From the NCBI RefSeq assembly GCF_003490935.1, contig NZ_QQGD01000003.1, positions 1-64,000 on the forward strand: 64,000 nucleotides of DNA, given 5' to 3'. The notes under the pieces were generated by a model. The model was given only the letters and a program-made list of their open reading frames with translations, was not told where the DNA came from and made no database searches. The stretch is from Haemophilus haemolyticus_M. Lineage in GTDB: Bacteria > Pseudomonadota > Gammaproteobacteria > Enterobacterales > Pasteurellaceae. Positions 24,708-34,440 of this stretch are shown piece by piece. A program made the translations under genes and the position numbers. How positions within the stretch are numbered: position 1 is the stretch's first letter; every line of letters starts with the position of its first letter.

Positions 24708-26071
24708 TGATGTATCCTTGGCAAGCATTTGCTCTCCAACCTAAGTTTTCTCATAAAATCGCCTTGCGCACTGCACAGGGCGATATTTTTAATTGGGCGC
24801 AAGTAGCCGAGAAAGTGAATCAAACCGTTTCCTTTTTACAAAATAAAGGTGTAAATCCAGAAAGTGCGGTTGCTTTTGTTGGAAAAAATACAGAAAACAT
24901 TTTATTTTTATATCTTGCTACAATCCAACTTGGTGCAAAAATTTTAGGTATTAATCCAGCTTTTCCTCAAGAAAAAATTACAGAATTATGTGAGATTCAT
25001 CAAATTGATTTTTGTTTTTATGATGAAGATTTGAGGGATTTTCCAAAAGCTGATGTTGTAATCCAAAAAGCTGATTTCTTTCGCCCAGCTACAATGACGC
25101 TCACGTCTGGCTCGACAGGTGTGCCAAAAGCGGTAGTGCATAATGTTCAAGCGCATTTAGATAATGCGAAGGGCGTATGTGAATTGATGAAGTTTGATAG
25201 CGAACATTCTTGGCTACTTTCCTTGCCGTTATATCATGTTTCAGGACAAGGTATTGTTTGGCGTTGGTTGAGTTGTGGTGCTGAATTGCATTTTCCGAAA
25301 ACGGATTTTTACGCTTCATTATTGGAGGCAACTCACGTTTCTCTTGTGCCAACGCAATTACAGCGTTTATTAGATTATTTACAGAAAAATCCGAGCATTT
25401 CATTTGCTACACGCCATATTTTACTGGGCGGTGCGCATATTCCGATAGAACTTACACAAAAAATGGTGAAATATGGTATTAAAACTTATTCTGGTTATGG
25501 AATGACGGAAATGGCGTCTACGGTTTTTGCCAAACAATCTGATAAAAAACAAGGCGTAGGGCAACCTTTATTAGGTCGAGAATATCGTTTGGTGAACGAT
25601 GAAGTTTGGCTAAAAGGTGCGGGTTTGGCGATGGGGTATTGGAAAGATCGACAAATTTTTCCATTAACGAATAGTGACGGCTGGCTTCAGACAAAAGATA
25701 AAGGTATTTTGCAAGAGGGCGAACTGGTAATTATCGGACGACTTGATAATATGTTTATTTCAGGCGGTGAAAATATTCAGCCAGAAGAAATAGAGCAAGC
25801 GATTTTGAAAAATTCTATGGTGAAACAAGTTTTTGTTTTACCCAAAGCCGATCATGAATTTGGCTATCGCCCAGTTGCGATTGTTGCTTTGAATGAACCC
25901 TTTAATCAAAGTGCGGTCGAAAAACTCATTAAATTTTTACAAGATAAATTGGCTCGCTTTAAACAGCCAATAGCTTATTATGAATTGCCAGTAGATTTAT
26001 CTGCTGGAGCAATAAAAATATCACGTAAAGTGCTTGCCGATTGGTTAGCCAAACAAATAAACGAACAATAA
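24707..26071 (+). CDS. menE: O-succinylbenzoate-CoA ligase MenE
   Basis: Adenylate-forming enzyme of menaquinone synthesis that activates o-succinylbenzoate with CoA. The AMP-binding P-loop appears as LTSGSTGVPKAV and the A5 motif as SGYGMTEMAS; the C-terminal hinge and GGENIQPEEIE are also clear. It is 454 residues. The start overlaps the seqA stop as TAATG, with a second ATG immediately after. Other men genes are not adjacent. Confidence 0.92.
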   Translation: MMYPWQAFALQPKFSHKIALRTAQGDIFNWAQVAEKVNQTVSFLQNKGVNPESAVAFVGKNTENILFLYLATIQLGAKILGINPAFPQEKITELCEIHQIDFCFYDEDLRDFPKADVVIQKADFFRPATMTLTSGSTGVPKAVVHNVQAHLDNAKGVCELMKFDSEHSWLLSLPLYHVSGQGIVWRWLSCGAELHFPKTDFYASLLEATHVSLVPTQLQRLLDYLQKNPSISFATRHILLGGAHIPIELTQKMVKYGIKTYSGYGMTEMASTVFAKQSDKKQGVGQPLLGREYRLVNDEVWLKGAGLAMGYWKDRQIFPLTNSDGWLQTKDKGILQEGELVIIGRLDNMFISGGENIQPEEIEQAILKNSMVKQVFVLPKADHEFGYRPVAIVALNEPFNQSAVEKLIKFLQDKLARFKQPIAYYELPVDLSAGAIKISRKVLADWLAKQINEQ

Positions 26072-26087
26072 AAAATACAGGTAACTT

Positions 26088-29000
26088 ATGAAAACATCAC
26101 GTTTTTTCACCGCACTTTTAGCTACAGCTTTAATTGGTTGGGCGACGGTGCATCCAACACTGGCTGCAAACAAAAGCAAAATATTATTACCTACGGAGCA
26201 AGAACTCACTGCAGATTTAGCTGATGTGCAAAAAATGGCTGATGGTGATGTAAAAACAGCACTTATTAATGAATTGCAAACCTCTTTAGATTTATTGCAA
26301 CTCATTCAAACTCAACAAAAAAATAATGAAGATTTACATGATGTTTTAGCCCATGCTGATAGTGAAATTAAGAAAAATAATGCAGATTTATTGGCGTTTA
26401 AGAAGCAGTTAGAACAATCTAAATCTGTCGATTATCAAGCACAAAATTTAGCAGATTTACAGGCTACATTAAGTAAATTTAATGTTCAACAGCAGGAAAC
26501 CCAAACTGCATTAAGTAAAGCGAATACTCAATTAGCGGGGCAAAGTTCTGTATCTGAGCGTGCACAAACCAGTCTTACTGAGAATTTGAAACGCACACAA
26601 GAAATTAATCAACAATTAGCCGATAGCAATCTTACAAAAACTTTACGTCAAAAAAATCAAATAGAATTACAGTTGATTGATTTAAAAAACGCTTACAACC
26701 AAGATTTATTGAAAAATAGCGATCAGCTGACATTGCTCTATCAAAGCCGTTATGATTTGTTGAATGCTCGTTTGCAACTGCTACAACAACAAATTGTGGC
26801 GATCCAAGAAGTGATTAATCAGAAAAACTTGGCGCAAACTCAAAACCAAGTCGAACAAGCTCAGCAACAGCAACAAAATAGTGCGAAAAATGCTTATATT
26901 CAGAAAGAATTGGCACGTAATGCAGAGTTGAGTCAATATTTGTTACAACAAACGGAAAAGACGAACATCTTGACGCAAGATGATTTAAGAATGCGTAATG
27001 TGTTTGATAGCCTAACTCAAACTCAACATACCATCGAGGAGCAAATTAGCGCATTACAAGGTACGTTGGTGCTTTCTCGTATTATCCAGCAACAAAAACA
27101 AAAATTACCGACGAATTTAAATATTCAAGGTTTATCAAAACAAATTGCGGATTTGCGTGTTCAAATTTTCGATATTACTCAAAAACGTAATGAGCTTTAT
27201 GATTTAGACGCGTATATTGCTAAAGTCGAATCAGATGAAGGTGAAAAATTTACTAACACCGAAAAAATACAATTAACTAATTTATTGACTGAGCGTCGTA
27301 AAATGAGTTCTGACTTAATTAAGTCATTGAATAATCAACTTAATTTAGCCATTTCTTTAGAACTCACACAACAGCAAATTACTCAGATAAGTGATCAAAT
27401 TCAATTAAAACTAGATCAACAGAGTTTCTGGGTTAAAAGCAATAGCCCTATAAATTTGGATTGGTTTGCTGAATTGCCGAGGGCATTTATAGCGCAAGTC
27501 GATGGTATTGTGAAAAAAATTGGTTTACCCACAAATTACAGTAACTTGCCTTACTTACTGATGTACTGCTTGGGCTTGTTTGTCGTGGGTGGCGCTATTT
27601 TTAAATTCAAAGATCGCATCAAACAACGTCTGTCAAAAATTAATGGTGAAATTAACCGATTAAAATATGATAATCAGTGGAATACACCACAAGCTTTATT
27701 GCTTACTGCATTTTTAACGCTTTCTGGAACTTTATGGTTCTTAGCCATTTGTCAAATGCTTGGCTTTTTCTTGATGAAAAATCCAACTGAGTTTTGGGAT
27801 TGGTCGTTTAGTATGGCGGGCTATTGGTGGTTCTTCACGTTTTGGCTTTCTTTATTTCGCCCGAATGGAATTTTTGTCCGTCACTTTGAATTTTCTCAAC
27901 AAAGTGCGGTGCGTTTTCAAAGTGTAATTAAACGTATTGTTGTAGCGGTTGTTTTATTACTGAATACATCAGTATTTAGTAATGTGACTGATTATGGATT
28001 AGCAAATGATGTGATTGGACAGGTGAATACGATAGTTTCATTGTTGTTTTGCATTATTATCATCGCACCACGTTTCAAAAATGTGCTACGTTCTTACGAA
28101 GATGAGAAAAAAAGCCATAATCACATTATTGTCAAAATCGTTCAATTCGGTTTACAGATTATTCCTGTTGGCTTAGTCATATTAGTTGCGTTGGGATACT
28201 ATTACACTGCGTTGAATTTAATACAGCATTTGATTAATTCTTATATTGCATGGTGTGTGTGGTGGTTAATTCGTCAAGTGATTTATCGTGGTATAACTGT
28301 ATCTTCTCGTCGCTTGGCTCATCGTCGTTTAGAAGAAAAACTCCGTCAAAAACAAGCAGGCTTTAATGATGGTTCGACATCCGATGATGTTGTTGTTCTG
28401 AATGAAAAAGAAGAAGGTTTAGCGTTAAATGAAGTTCGTAGTCAATTATTACGTTTTGCTGATCTCTTTATTTGGACTGCGTTGATTGGAATTTTCTATT
28501 ACGTTTGGTCAGATCTTGTCACGGTGGCAAGTTATTTGCGTGAAGTGACCTTATGGCAGCAAACAACAACTACTGAAGCAGGTACAGTGACAGAAAGCAT
28601 TACTTTATTTAATCTTCTTGTTGCCTTAGTTATCGTAGGGATTACTTATGTATTGGTACGTAACATTTCGGGTATTTTAGAAGTATTGATTTTCTCTCGC
28701 GTGAATCTTTCACAAGGTACGCCCTATACCATTACGACGTTGCTCACTTATATTTTTATCGCTATTGGTGGCGCGTGGGCATTTGCAACCTTGGGTATGT
28801 CTTGGTCAAAATTACAATGGTTATTCGCCGCACTTTCTGTTGGCCTTGGTTTTGGTATGCAAGAGATTTTTGCTAACTTTGTTTCTGGTATTATTTTGTT
28901 ATTTGAACGCCCAATTCGAGTAGGTGATACCGTTACAATTAATGGAGTGAGCGGGACTGTTGCGAAAATTCGTATTCGTGCAATTACGTTGATTGATTTT

Positions 29001-29417
29001 GATCGTAAAGAAGTGATTGTGCCAAATAAATCTTTTGTAACAGGGCAGGTAATTAACTGGGCACTTTCTAACACTATGACGCGTTTAGTGATCAATGTTG
29101 GTGTCGCTTATGGTTCTAATCTTGAATTAGTGAAGAAATTATTGCTACAAGCCGCAAATGAGCAGACAACAGTATTAAAGGATCCTGAACCAAGAGCCTA
29201 TTTCTTGAATTTTGGTGCCAGCACCTTGGATCACGAATTGCGCGTTTATGTTGCTCAACTTGCTGAACGTACAAATACGATTGATGCACTTAATCGCCGT
29301 ATTAATGAGCTCTTTGCAGAAAACAATATTGATATTGCATTTAACCAACTTGATGTTTTTATCAAAAATAATGATACTGGCGAAGAAATGCCTTTTATTG
29401 AAGTAAAAAATAAGTGA
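26088..29417 (+). CDS. mscK: Mechanosensitive channel MscK/KefA family
   Basis: Large inner-membrane channel gated by membrane tension and ions. It is 1109 residues long: a signal peptide (to about residue 27), a very long periplasmic coiled-coil domain rich in Gln, Leu and Asn (about 40-480), some ten membrane segments, and the C-terminal MscS core with pore helix region SVGLGFGMQEIFANFVSGIIL and the beta domain FERPIRVGDTVTINGVSGTV. The start has CAGGTAAC upstream, 16 bases after menE; aroC follows after 6 bases, so seqA-menE-mscK-aroC may be one transcription unit. Confidence 0.93.
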   Translation: MKTSRFFTALLATALIGWATVHPTLAANKSKILLPTEQELTADLADVQKMADGDVKTALINELQTSLDLLQLIQTQQKNNEDLHDVLAHADSEIKKNNADLLAFKKQLEQSKSVDYQAQNLADLQATLSKFNVQQQETQTALSKANTQLAGQSSVSERAQTSLTENLKRTQEINQQLADSNLTKTLRQKNQIELQLIDLKNAYNQDLLKNSDQLTLLYQSRYDLLNARLQLLQQQIVAIQEVINQKNLAQTQNQVEQAQQQQQNSAKNAYIQKELARNAELSQYLLQQTEKTNILTQDDLRMRNVFDSLTQTQHTIEEQISALQGTLVLSRIIQQQKQKLPTNLNIQGLSKQIADLRVQIFDITQKRNELYDLDAYIAKVESDEGEKFTNTEKIQLTNLLTERRKMSSDLIKSLNNQLNLAISLELTQQQITQISDQIQLKLDQQSFWVKSNSPINLDWFAELPRAFIAQVDGIVKKIGLPTNYSNLPYLLMYCLGLFVVGGAIFKFKDRIKQRLSKINGEINRLKYDNQWNTPQALLLTAFLTLSGTLWFLAICQMLGFFLMKNPTEFWDWSFSMAGYWWFFTFWLSLFRPNGIFVRHFEFSQQSAVRFQSVIKRIVVAVVLLLNTSVFSNVTDYGLANDVIGQVNTIVSLLFCIIIIAPRFKNVLRSYEDEKKSHNHIIVKIVQFGLQIIPVGLVILVALGYYYTALNLIQHLINSYIAWCVWWLIRQVIYRGITVSSRRLAHRRLEEKLRQKQAGFNDGSTSDDVVVLNEKEEGLALNEVRSQLLRFADLFIWTALIGIFYYVWSDLVTVASYLREVTLWQQTTTTEAGTVTESITLFNLLVALVIVGITYVLVRNISGILEVLIFSRVNLSQGTPYTITTLLTYIFIAIGGAWAFATLGMSWSKLQWLFAALSVGLGFGMQEIFANFVSGIILLFERPIRVGDTVTINGVSGTVAKIRIRAITLIDFDRKEVIVPNKSFVTGQVINWALSNTMTRLVINVGVAYGSNLELVKKLLLQAANEQTTVLKDPEPRAYFLNFGASTLDHELRVYVAQLAERTNTIDALNRRINELFAENNIDIAFNQLDVFIKNNDTGEEMPFIEVKNK

Positions 29418-29423
29418 GAAATT

Positions 29424-30497
29424 ATGGCGGGTAACACAATCGGACAACTTTTTCGTGTGACAACTTTTGGGGAGTCACATGGTATTGCATTAGGCTGTAT
29501 CGTTGATGGGGTACCGCCAAATCTTGAATTATCAGAGAACGATATTCAGCCAGATTTAGATCGTCGTAAACCCGGGACATCTCGATATACCACGCCGCGT
29601 CGTGAAAACGATGAAGTTCAAATTTTATCTGGTGTGTTTGAAGGAAAAACCACAGGCACAAGTATTGGAATGATCATTAAAAATGGTGATCAGCGTTCGC
29701 AAGATTATGGTGACATTAAAGATCGTTTTCGCCCAGGACATGCTGATTTTACCTATCAGCAAAAGTATGGCATCCGTGATTACCGTGGCGGTGGGCGTTC
29801 GTCAGCGCGTGAAACAGCGATGCGAGTTGCAGCGGGAGCGATTGCAAAAAAATATTTACGCGAACATTTTGGTATTGAAGTCCGCGGTTTTTTAAGCCAA
29901 ATTGGTAGTGTAAAAATTGCTCCGCAGAAAGTGGGGCAAATTGATTGGGAAAAGGTAAACAGTAATCCATTCTTTTGTCCTGATGAAAGTGCGGTAGAAA
30001 AATTCGATGAATTGATCCGTGAACTTAAAAAAGAAGGGGATTCTATTGGCGCAAAACTTACCGTTATTGCAGAAAATGTTCCAGTCGGATTAGGTGAGCC
30101 AGTATTTGACCGTTTAGATGCGGCTCTTGCCCATGCATTAATGGGAATTAATGCAGTAAAAGGCGTCGAAATTGGAGATGGTTTTACAGTGGTTGAACAA
30201 CGTGGCTCAGAACATCGTGATGAAATGACCCCCGATGGCTTTGAAAGCAATCATGCGGGCGGTATTTTAGGTGGAATTAGTTCTGGTCAACCGATAATTG
30301 CCACTATTGCGCTAAAACCGACTTCAAGTATTACGATTCCTGGTCGTTCAATCAATCTTAATGGAGAACCCGTAGAGGTTGTCACAAAAGGTCGACACGA
30401 TCCTTGTGTGGGTATTCGTGCTGTGCCAATCGCAGAAGCCATGATGGCGATTGTCTTATTAGATCATCTATTACGTTTTAAGGCACAGTGTAAGTGA
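29424..30497 (+). CDS. aroC: Chorismate synthase
   Basis: FMN-dependent last enzyme of the shikimate pathway, converting EPSP to chorismate. Signature blocks are GESHGIALGCIVDGVPP near the N-terminus, RPGHADFTYQQKYG with the GGGRSSARET loop, and the C-terminal GRHDPCVGIRAVPIAEAM. It is 357 residues. GTGAGAA precedes the ATG, which is only six bases after mscK. It ends in a strong terminator. Confidence 0.97.
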   Translation: MAGNTIGQLFRVTTFGESHGIALGCIVDGVPPNLELSENDIQPDLDRRKPGTSRYTTPRRENDEVQILSGVFEGKTTGTSIGMIIKNGDQRSQDYGDIKDRFRPGHADFTYQQKYGIRDYRGGGRSSARETAMRVAAGAIAKKYLREHFGIEVRGFLSQIGSVKIAPQKVGQIDWEKVNSNPFFCPDESAVEKFDELIRELKKEGDSIGAKLTVIAENVPVGLGEPVFDRLDAALAHALMGINAVKGVEIGDGFTVVEQRGSEHRDEMTPDGFESNHAGGILGGISSGQPIIATIALKPTSSITIPGRSINLNGEPVEVVTKGRHDPCVGIRAVPIAEAMMAIVLLDHLLRFKAQCK

Positions 30498-30552
30498 TCT
30501 TAATGTAATATTTAAGACTAGGTTGCCATCTCCTAGATAAGCTTTGATGTTA

Positions 30553-30596
30553 CCCCTTTGAGCAATGCATATTCCTCAAAGGGGAGTTATTTTTTT
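30553..30596 (+). terminator. Terminator of aroC
   Basis: CCCCTTTGAG (30553-30562) pairs with CTCAAAGGGG (30575-30584), followed by AGTTATTTTTTT. Confidence 0.92.
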
Positions 30597-30644
30597 ATCG
30601 TGGGTATATTTATCGACGATGAAACTATTGATGATAATATTAAA

Positions 30645-31505
30645 ATGAATAAAATTTTATTAAAAATAACCATAATTTTTATCATACTTTTCTCTCTGAA
30701 CGTTGTTGGGGCTCCTCTCGATTGGCAAAAAGTGAAACGTCCTATTCCAAGTGACGATGGTAAAGCAAAACCTATTGGTAGTTATATCAATGGGTGTATT
30801 ATTGGGGCGCAAGCACTACCACCTAAAGGGGAAGGTTACCAAGTGATTCGTATGAATCGCAATCGCTATTATGGTCACCCAAATATGATTCAGTATCTTA
30901 AACGTTTGGGACAACGCGCTAAAGCTGCTGGGTTGCCAACGATGTTAGTAGGCGATATTGCCATGCCTGGTGGCGGACGATTTTTAACTGGTCATGCTAG
31001 CCATCAGATGGGATTAGATGCAGATATTTGGTTAAGAATGGGCGAAATGTCCGATGCCGATGCGCTGAATTCTGATGGTAAAGGTTTATTAGTTGTAGAT
31101 AGAAAGGCGCAACGAGTGGATGAACGCGTATGGAATAGCAATCATGCGACGTTAATCAAGTTAGCCGCGCAAGATCCAAGTGTGACACGTATTTTTGTTA
31201 ACCCCGCGATTAAGGTAAAATTATGCCAAACCGCTGGCAATGATCGCGGTTGGCTACACAAAGTTCGTCCTTGGTATGGCCACGACTCTCATTTTCATGT
31301 TCGTTTAACTTGCCCAGCAGATGCGCCTTATTGTGAAAATCAAGCACCTGTTCCTGCCAGTGATGGTTGTGGAGACGAATTATATTCTTGGTTTGAACCG
31401 CCAAAACCAGGCGCTTCAGTGAGCAAACCTAAAGTTACACCACCAGAGCCGTTTTTGTGCCAACAAATTTTGAACTCACCGAATCGGAGTGAATGGTTAG
31501 AATAG
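30645..31505 (+). CDS. mepA: Penicillin-insensitive murein endopeptidase MepA
   Basis: Periplasmic zinc LAS-type peptidase that cuts D-alanyl-mesodiaminopimelate crosslinks in peptidoglycan. A signal peptide ends near VVGA, and zinc and catalytic residues appear in GHASHQMGLDADIWL and GHDSHFHVRL. The C-terminal cysteines suggest disulfides. The ATG at 30645 gives 286 residues with a good signal peptide; a longer reading from 30558 would begin inside the aroC terminator. No clear ribosome binding site is visible. The following gene starts 17 bases on. Confidence 0.94.
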   Translation: MNKILLKITIIFIILFSLNVVGAPLDWQKVKRPIPSDDGKAKPIGSYINGCIIGAQALPPKGEGYQVIRMNRNRYYGHPNMIQYLKRLGQRAKAAGLPTMLVGDIAMPGGGRFLTGHASHQMGLDADIWLRMGEMSDADALNSDGKGLLVVDRKAQRVDERVWNSNHATLIKLAAQDPSVTRIFVNPAIKVKLCQTAGNDRGWLHKVRPWYGHDSHFHVRLTCPADAPYCENQAPVPASDGCGDELYSWFEPPKPGASVSKPKVTPPEPFLCQQILNSPNRSEWLE

Positions 31506-31522
31506 CATTAAGGTAAATCAAT

Positions 31523-32290
31523 ATGGATATCGGAATTGATCTTTTAGCAATATTGTTTTGTGTTGGTTTTGTCGCATCATTTATCGATGCAATTGCTGGT
31601 GGTGGTGGATTAATCACTATTCCAGCGTTGCTCATGACAGGTATGCCACCTGCAATGGCGTTAGGCACCAACAAATTGCAAGCTATGGGGGGCGCATTAT
31701 CTGCAAGCCTTTATTTCTTGCGAAAAAGAGCGGTCAATTTACGCGATATTTGGTTTATTTTGATTTGGGTTTTCTTAGGTTCTGCCCTAGGTACATTATT
31801 AATTCAATCAATTGATGTGGCGATTTTCAAAAAAATTCTACCTTTTTTGATTTTAGCCATTGGTCTATATTTTTTATTTACCCCTAAATTAGGTGATGAA
31901 GATCGTAAACAGCGTTTAAGTTACATGTTATTTGGTCTTTTAGTTAGCCCATTTTTAGGTTTTTATGATGGCTTCTTTGGTCCAGGAACTGGCTCAATCA
32001 TGAGTTTAGCCTGTGTTACTTTACTAGGATTTAATCTCCCGAAAGCGACAGCACATGCAAAAGTGATGAACTTTACGTCTAATCTTGCTTCTTTTGCGCT
32101 TTTCTTATTGGGCGGACAAATTCTTTGGAAAGTGGGTTTCGTGATGATGGCTGGGAGCATTTTAGGTGCAAATTTAGGCGCCAAAATGGTGATGACGAAA
32201 GGTAAAACCTTGATTCGACCGATGGTTGTTATCATGTCTTTTATGATGACTGCTAAAATGGTTTACGATCAGGGTTGGTTTCATTTTTAA
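31523..32290 (+). CDS. TauE/SafE family membrane permease
   Basis: A 255-residue integral inner-membrane protein with about eight hydrophobic segments and the glycine-rich family start FIDAIAGGGGLITIPALL; a second half repeats the theme with GFYDGFFGPGTGS. TauE/SafE proteins are proposed to carry sulfite, sulfoacetate or other small organic anions, but the substrate here is unknown. It follows mepA closely and precedes lpxM, with no terminator between. Confidence 0.88.
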   Translation: MDIGIDLLAILFCVGFVASFIDAIAGGGGLITIPALLMTGMPPAMALGTNKLQAMGGALSASLYFLRKRAVNLRDIWFILIWVFLGSALGTLLIQSIDVAIFKKILPFLILAIGLYFLFTPKLGDEDRKQRLSYMLFGLLVSPFLGFYDGFFGPGTGSIMSLACVTLLGFNLPKATAHAKVMNFTSNLASFALFLLGGQILWKVGFVMMAGSILGANLGAKMVMTKGKTLIRPMVVIMSFMMTAKMVYDQGWFHF

Positions 32291-32336
32291 TTCGGAAAGC
32301 GCGCAAAAGTGCGGTTAAAATTAATTACATTTTATT

Positions 32337-33293
32337 ATGTCGGATAATCAACAAAATTTACGTTTGACGGCGAGAGTGGGCTATGAAGCGCACTTTTCAT
32401 GGTCGTATTTAAAGCCTCACTATTGGGGAATTTGGCTCGGTATTTTCTTTTTATTATTGTTAGCATTTGTGCCTTTTCGTCTGCGAGATAAATTGGCGGG
32501 GAAATTAGGTATTTGGATTGGACATAAAGCAAAGAAACAGCGTACGCGTGCACAAACTAACCTGCAATATTGTTTCCCTCATTGGACTGAACAACAACGT
32601 GAGCAAGTCATGGATAAAATGTTTGCGGTTGTTGCACAAGTTATGTTTGGTATTGGTGAGATTGCCATCCGTTCAAAGAAACATTTGCAAAAACGCAGCG
32701 AATTTATCGGTCTTGAACATATCGAACAGGCAAAAGCTGAAGGCAAGAATATTATTCTTATGGTGCCACATGGCTGGGCGATTGATGCCTCGGGCATTAT
32801 TTTGCACACTCAAGGTATGCCAATGACTTCTATGTATAATCCACATCGTAATCCATTGGTGGATTGGCTTTGGACAATTACACGCCAACGTTTCGGCGGA
32901 AAAATGCATGCTCGCCAAAATGGTATTAAACCTTTTTTAAATCATGTTCGTAAAGGTGAAATGGGTTATTACTTACCTGATGAAGATTTTGGAGCCGAGC
33001 AAAGCGTATTTGTTGATTTCTTTGGAACTTATAAAGCGACATTGCCGGGATTAAATAAAATGGCAAAACTTTCTAAAGCCGTTGTTATTCCAATGTTTCC
33101 TCGTTATAACGCTGAGGCTGGCAAATATGAAATAGAAATTCATCCTGCAATGAATTTAAGTGATGAGCCTGAACAATCAGCCCGAGCAATGAATGAAGAA
33201 ATAGAATCTTTTGTTACGCCAGCGCCAGAGCAATATGTTTGGATTTTGCAATTATTGCGTACAAGGAAGGATGGCGAAGATCTTTATGATTAA
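32337..33293 (+). CDS. lpxM: Lipid A late acyltransferase LpxM (MsbB)
   Basis: Inner-membrane-anchored enzyme that adds the final acyl chain to Kdo2-lipid A. It has one N-terminal membrane segment (about residues 30-48), and the HX4D active-site motif is HGWAID in MVPHGWAIDASG. The block PDEDFGAEQSVFVDFFG is typical of the family. It is 318 residues. The start ATG lacks an obvious ribosome binding site and is preceded by an uptake signal. LpxL is its paralogue and would be elsewhere; assignment to LpxM rests on resemblance to the H. influenzae msbB product. Confidence 0.88.
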   Translation: MSDNQQNLRLTARVGYEAHFSWSYLKPHYWGIWLGIFFLLLLAFVPFRLRDKLAGKLGIWIGHKAKKQRTRAQTNLQYCFPHWTEQQREQVMDKMFAVVAQVMFGIGEIAIRSKKHLQKRSEFIGLEHIEQAKAEGKNIILMVPHGWAIDASGIILHTQGMPMTSMYNPHRNPLVDWLWTITRQRFGGKMHARQNGIKPFLNHVRKGEMGYYLPDEDFGAEQSVFVDFFGTYKATLPGLNKMAKLSKAVVIPMFPRYNAEAGKYEIEIHPAMNLSDEPEQSARAMNEEIESFVTPAPEQYVWILQLLRTRKDGEDLYD

Positions 33294-33348
33294 GAGTAGG
33301 TTTAAACTTCATATTCTCGAAAACGGATATTCAACAAGGTAAATAAAA

Positions 33349-34389
33349 ATGGAAGAAAAAATTCGGCTGACGCAATACAGCCATGGTGCGGGTTGAGGTT
33401 GTAAAATTTCGCCTAAGGTGTTAGGGACAATTTTACATTCAGAACTGGAAAAATTTTATGATCCAAATTTGCTCGTCGGCAATGAAACAGCTGACGATGC
33501 AGCGGTGTATGATCTTGGTAATGGAACTGCAATTATCAGTACCACCGACTTTTTCATGCCGATTGTGGATGATCCTTTTGATTTTGGACGAATTGCCGCG
33601 ACCAATGCCATTAGTGATATTTTTGCTATGGGCGGTAAGCCGATTATGGGAATCGCCATTTTAGGTTTTCCAACCAATGTATTGCCCGCAGAAGTTGCAC
33701 AGAAAATTGTTGATGGTGGTCGCTTTGCTTGCCATCAAGCGGGTATTGCTTTGGCGGGGGGACATTCCATTGATTCGCCTGAACCTATTTTTGGTTTAGC
33801 CGTGACAGGCGTAATTGACACTGAAAAAGTGAAACGTAATGCGTCTGCAAAATCAGGTTGTAAGCTTTATATGACGAAACCGCTTGGTATTGGTATTTTG
33901 ACGACGGCGGAGAAAAAAGGAAAACTAAAATCAGAACATCAAGGTTTAGCCACTGCCGCTATGTGCCAAATGAATTCTATTGGCAGCCAATTTTCCCAAG
34001 TGGAGGGCGTCACTGCAATGACGGATGTTACAGGATTTGGTTTACTCGGACATTTAATTGAAATCTGTGAAGGTTCAAATTTAAGTGCGGTAGTTTTTGC
34101 GGACAAAATTAAAACCTTGGACGGTGTTAAAGATTATATTGCTCAAGGTTGCGTACCAGGCGGAACGGGGCGTAATTTTGAAAGTTATGGACATAAAGTG
34201 GGTCTATTAAACGAAGAACAAAAAGCGATTTTGTGTGATCCTCAAACATCAGGCGGCTTATTAGTGGCAGTTGAGCCTAATAGTGTTCAAACGGTCATTG
34301 AAATAGCCAAAGATGCAGGCATTGATTTATATGAAGTGGGGGAATTAAAACCTAAATCAGAATCCGATGTTGTCGTTGAAATAGCTTAA
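33349..34389 (+). CDS. selD: Selenophosphate synthase SelD, itself a selenoprotein (UGA at codon 16)
   Basis: Makes selenophosphate from selenide and ATP for selenocysteine and selenouridine synthesis. Translation from ATG 33349 reads MEEKIRLTQYSHGAG, then TGA (33394-33396), then GCKISPKVLG and onward in the same frame to 34389. The UGA falls exactly at the catalytic Cys/Sec position of SelD, followed by Gly-Cys-Lys with the essential lysine. A hairpin right after UGA supplies the insertion signal. The protein is 346 residues with Sec16. A plain ORF call would wrongly start at GTG 33418 and lose the active site. Later motifs include STTDFFMPIVDDPFDFG and the glycine-rich GGHSIDSPEP. Confidence 0.95.
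33394..33437 (+). promoter_or_regulatory. SECIS element for selenocysteine insertion in selD
   Basis: Directly 3' of the UGA, TGTAAAATT (33400-33408) pairs with AATTTTACA (33429-33437), and inside it CCTAA (33412-33416) pairs with TTAGG (33421-33425) with the loop GGTG. A short apical stem with a GGU-containing loop about 16 bases after UGA is the layout recognised by bacterial SelB. Confidence 0.8.
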
Positions 34390-34390
34390 T

Positions 34391-34426
34391 AAAAAAGCGT
34401 GGAAATTTTGAAATCCACGCTTTTTT
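34391..34426. terminator. Bidirectional terminator between selD and serS
   Basis: A 13-bp perfect stem (34391-34403 with 34414-34426) with A and T runs at its feet, between convergent genes. Confidence 0.95.
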
Positions 34427-34440
34427 ATTTTATAGAAGGA

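Noticed and set aside
29780..30250. 156-codon antisense ORF in aroC
   Set aside because: It has proline- and serine-rich composition typical of the complement of a coding frame; no ribosome binding site.
33418..34389. selD as an ordinary ORF starting at GTG 33418
   Set aside because: The upstream UGA is at the catalytic Sec position with a SECIS-like hairpin and a proper ATG and N-terminus before it, so the short form would lack the active site.
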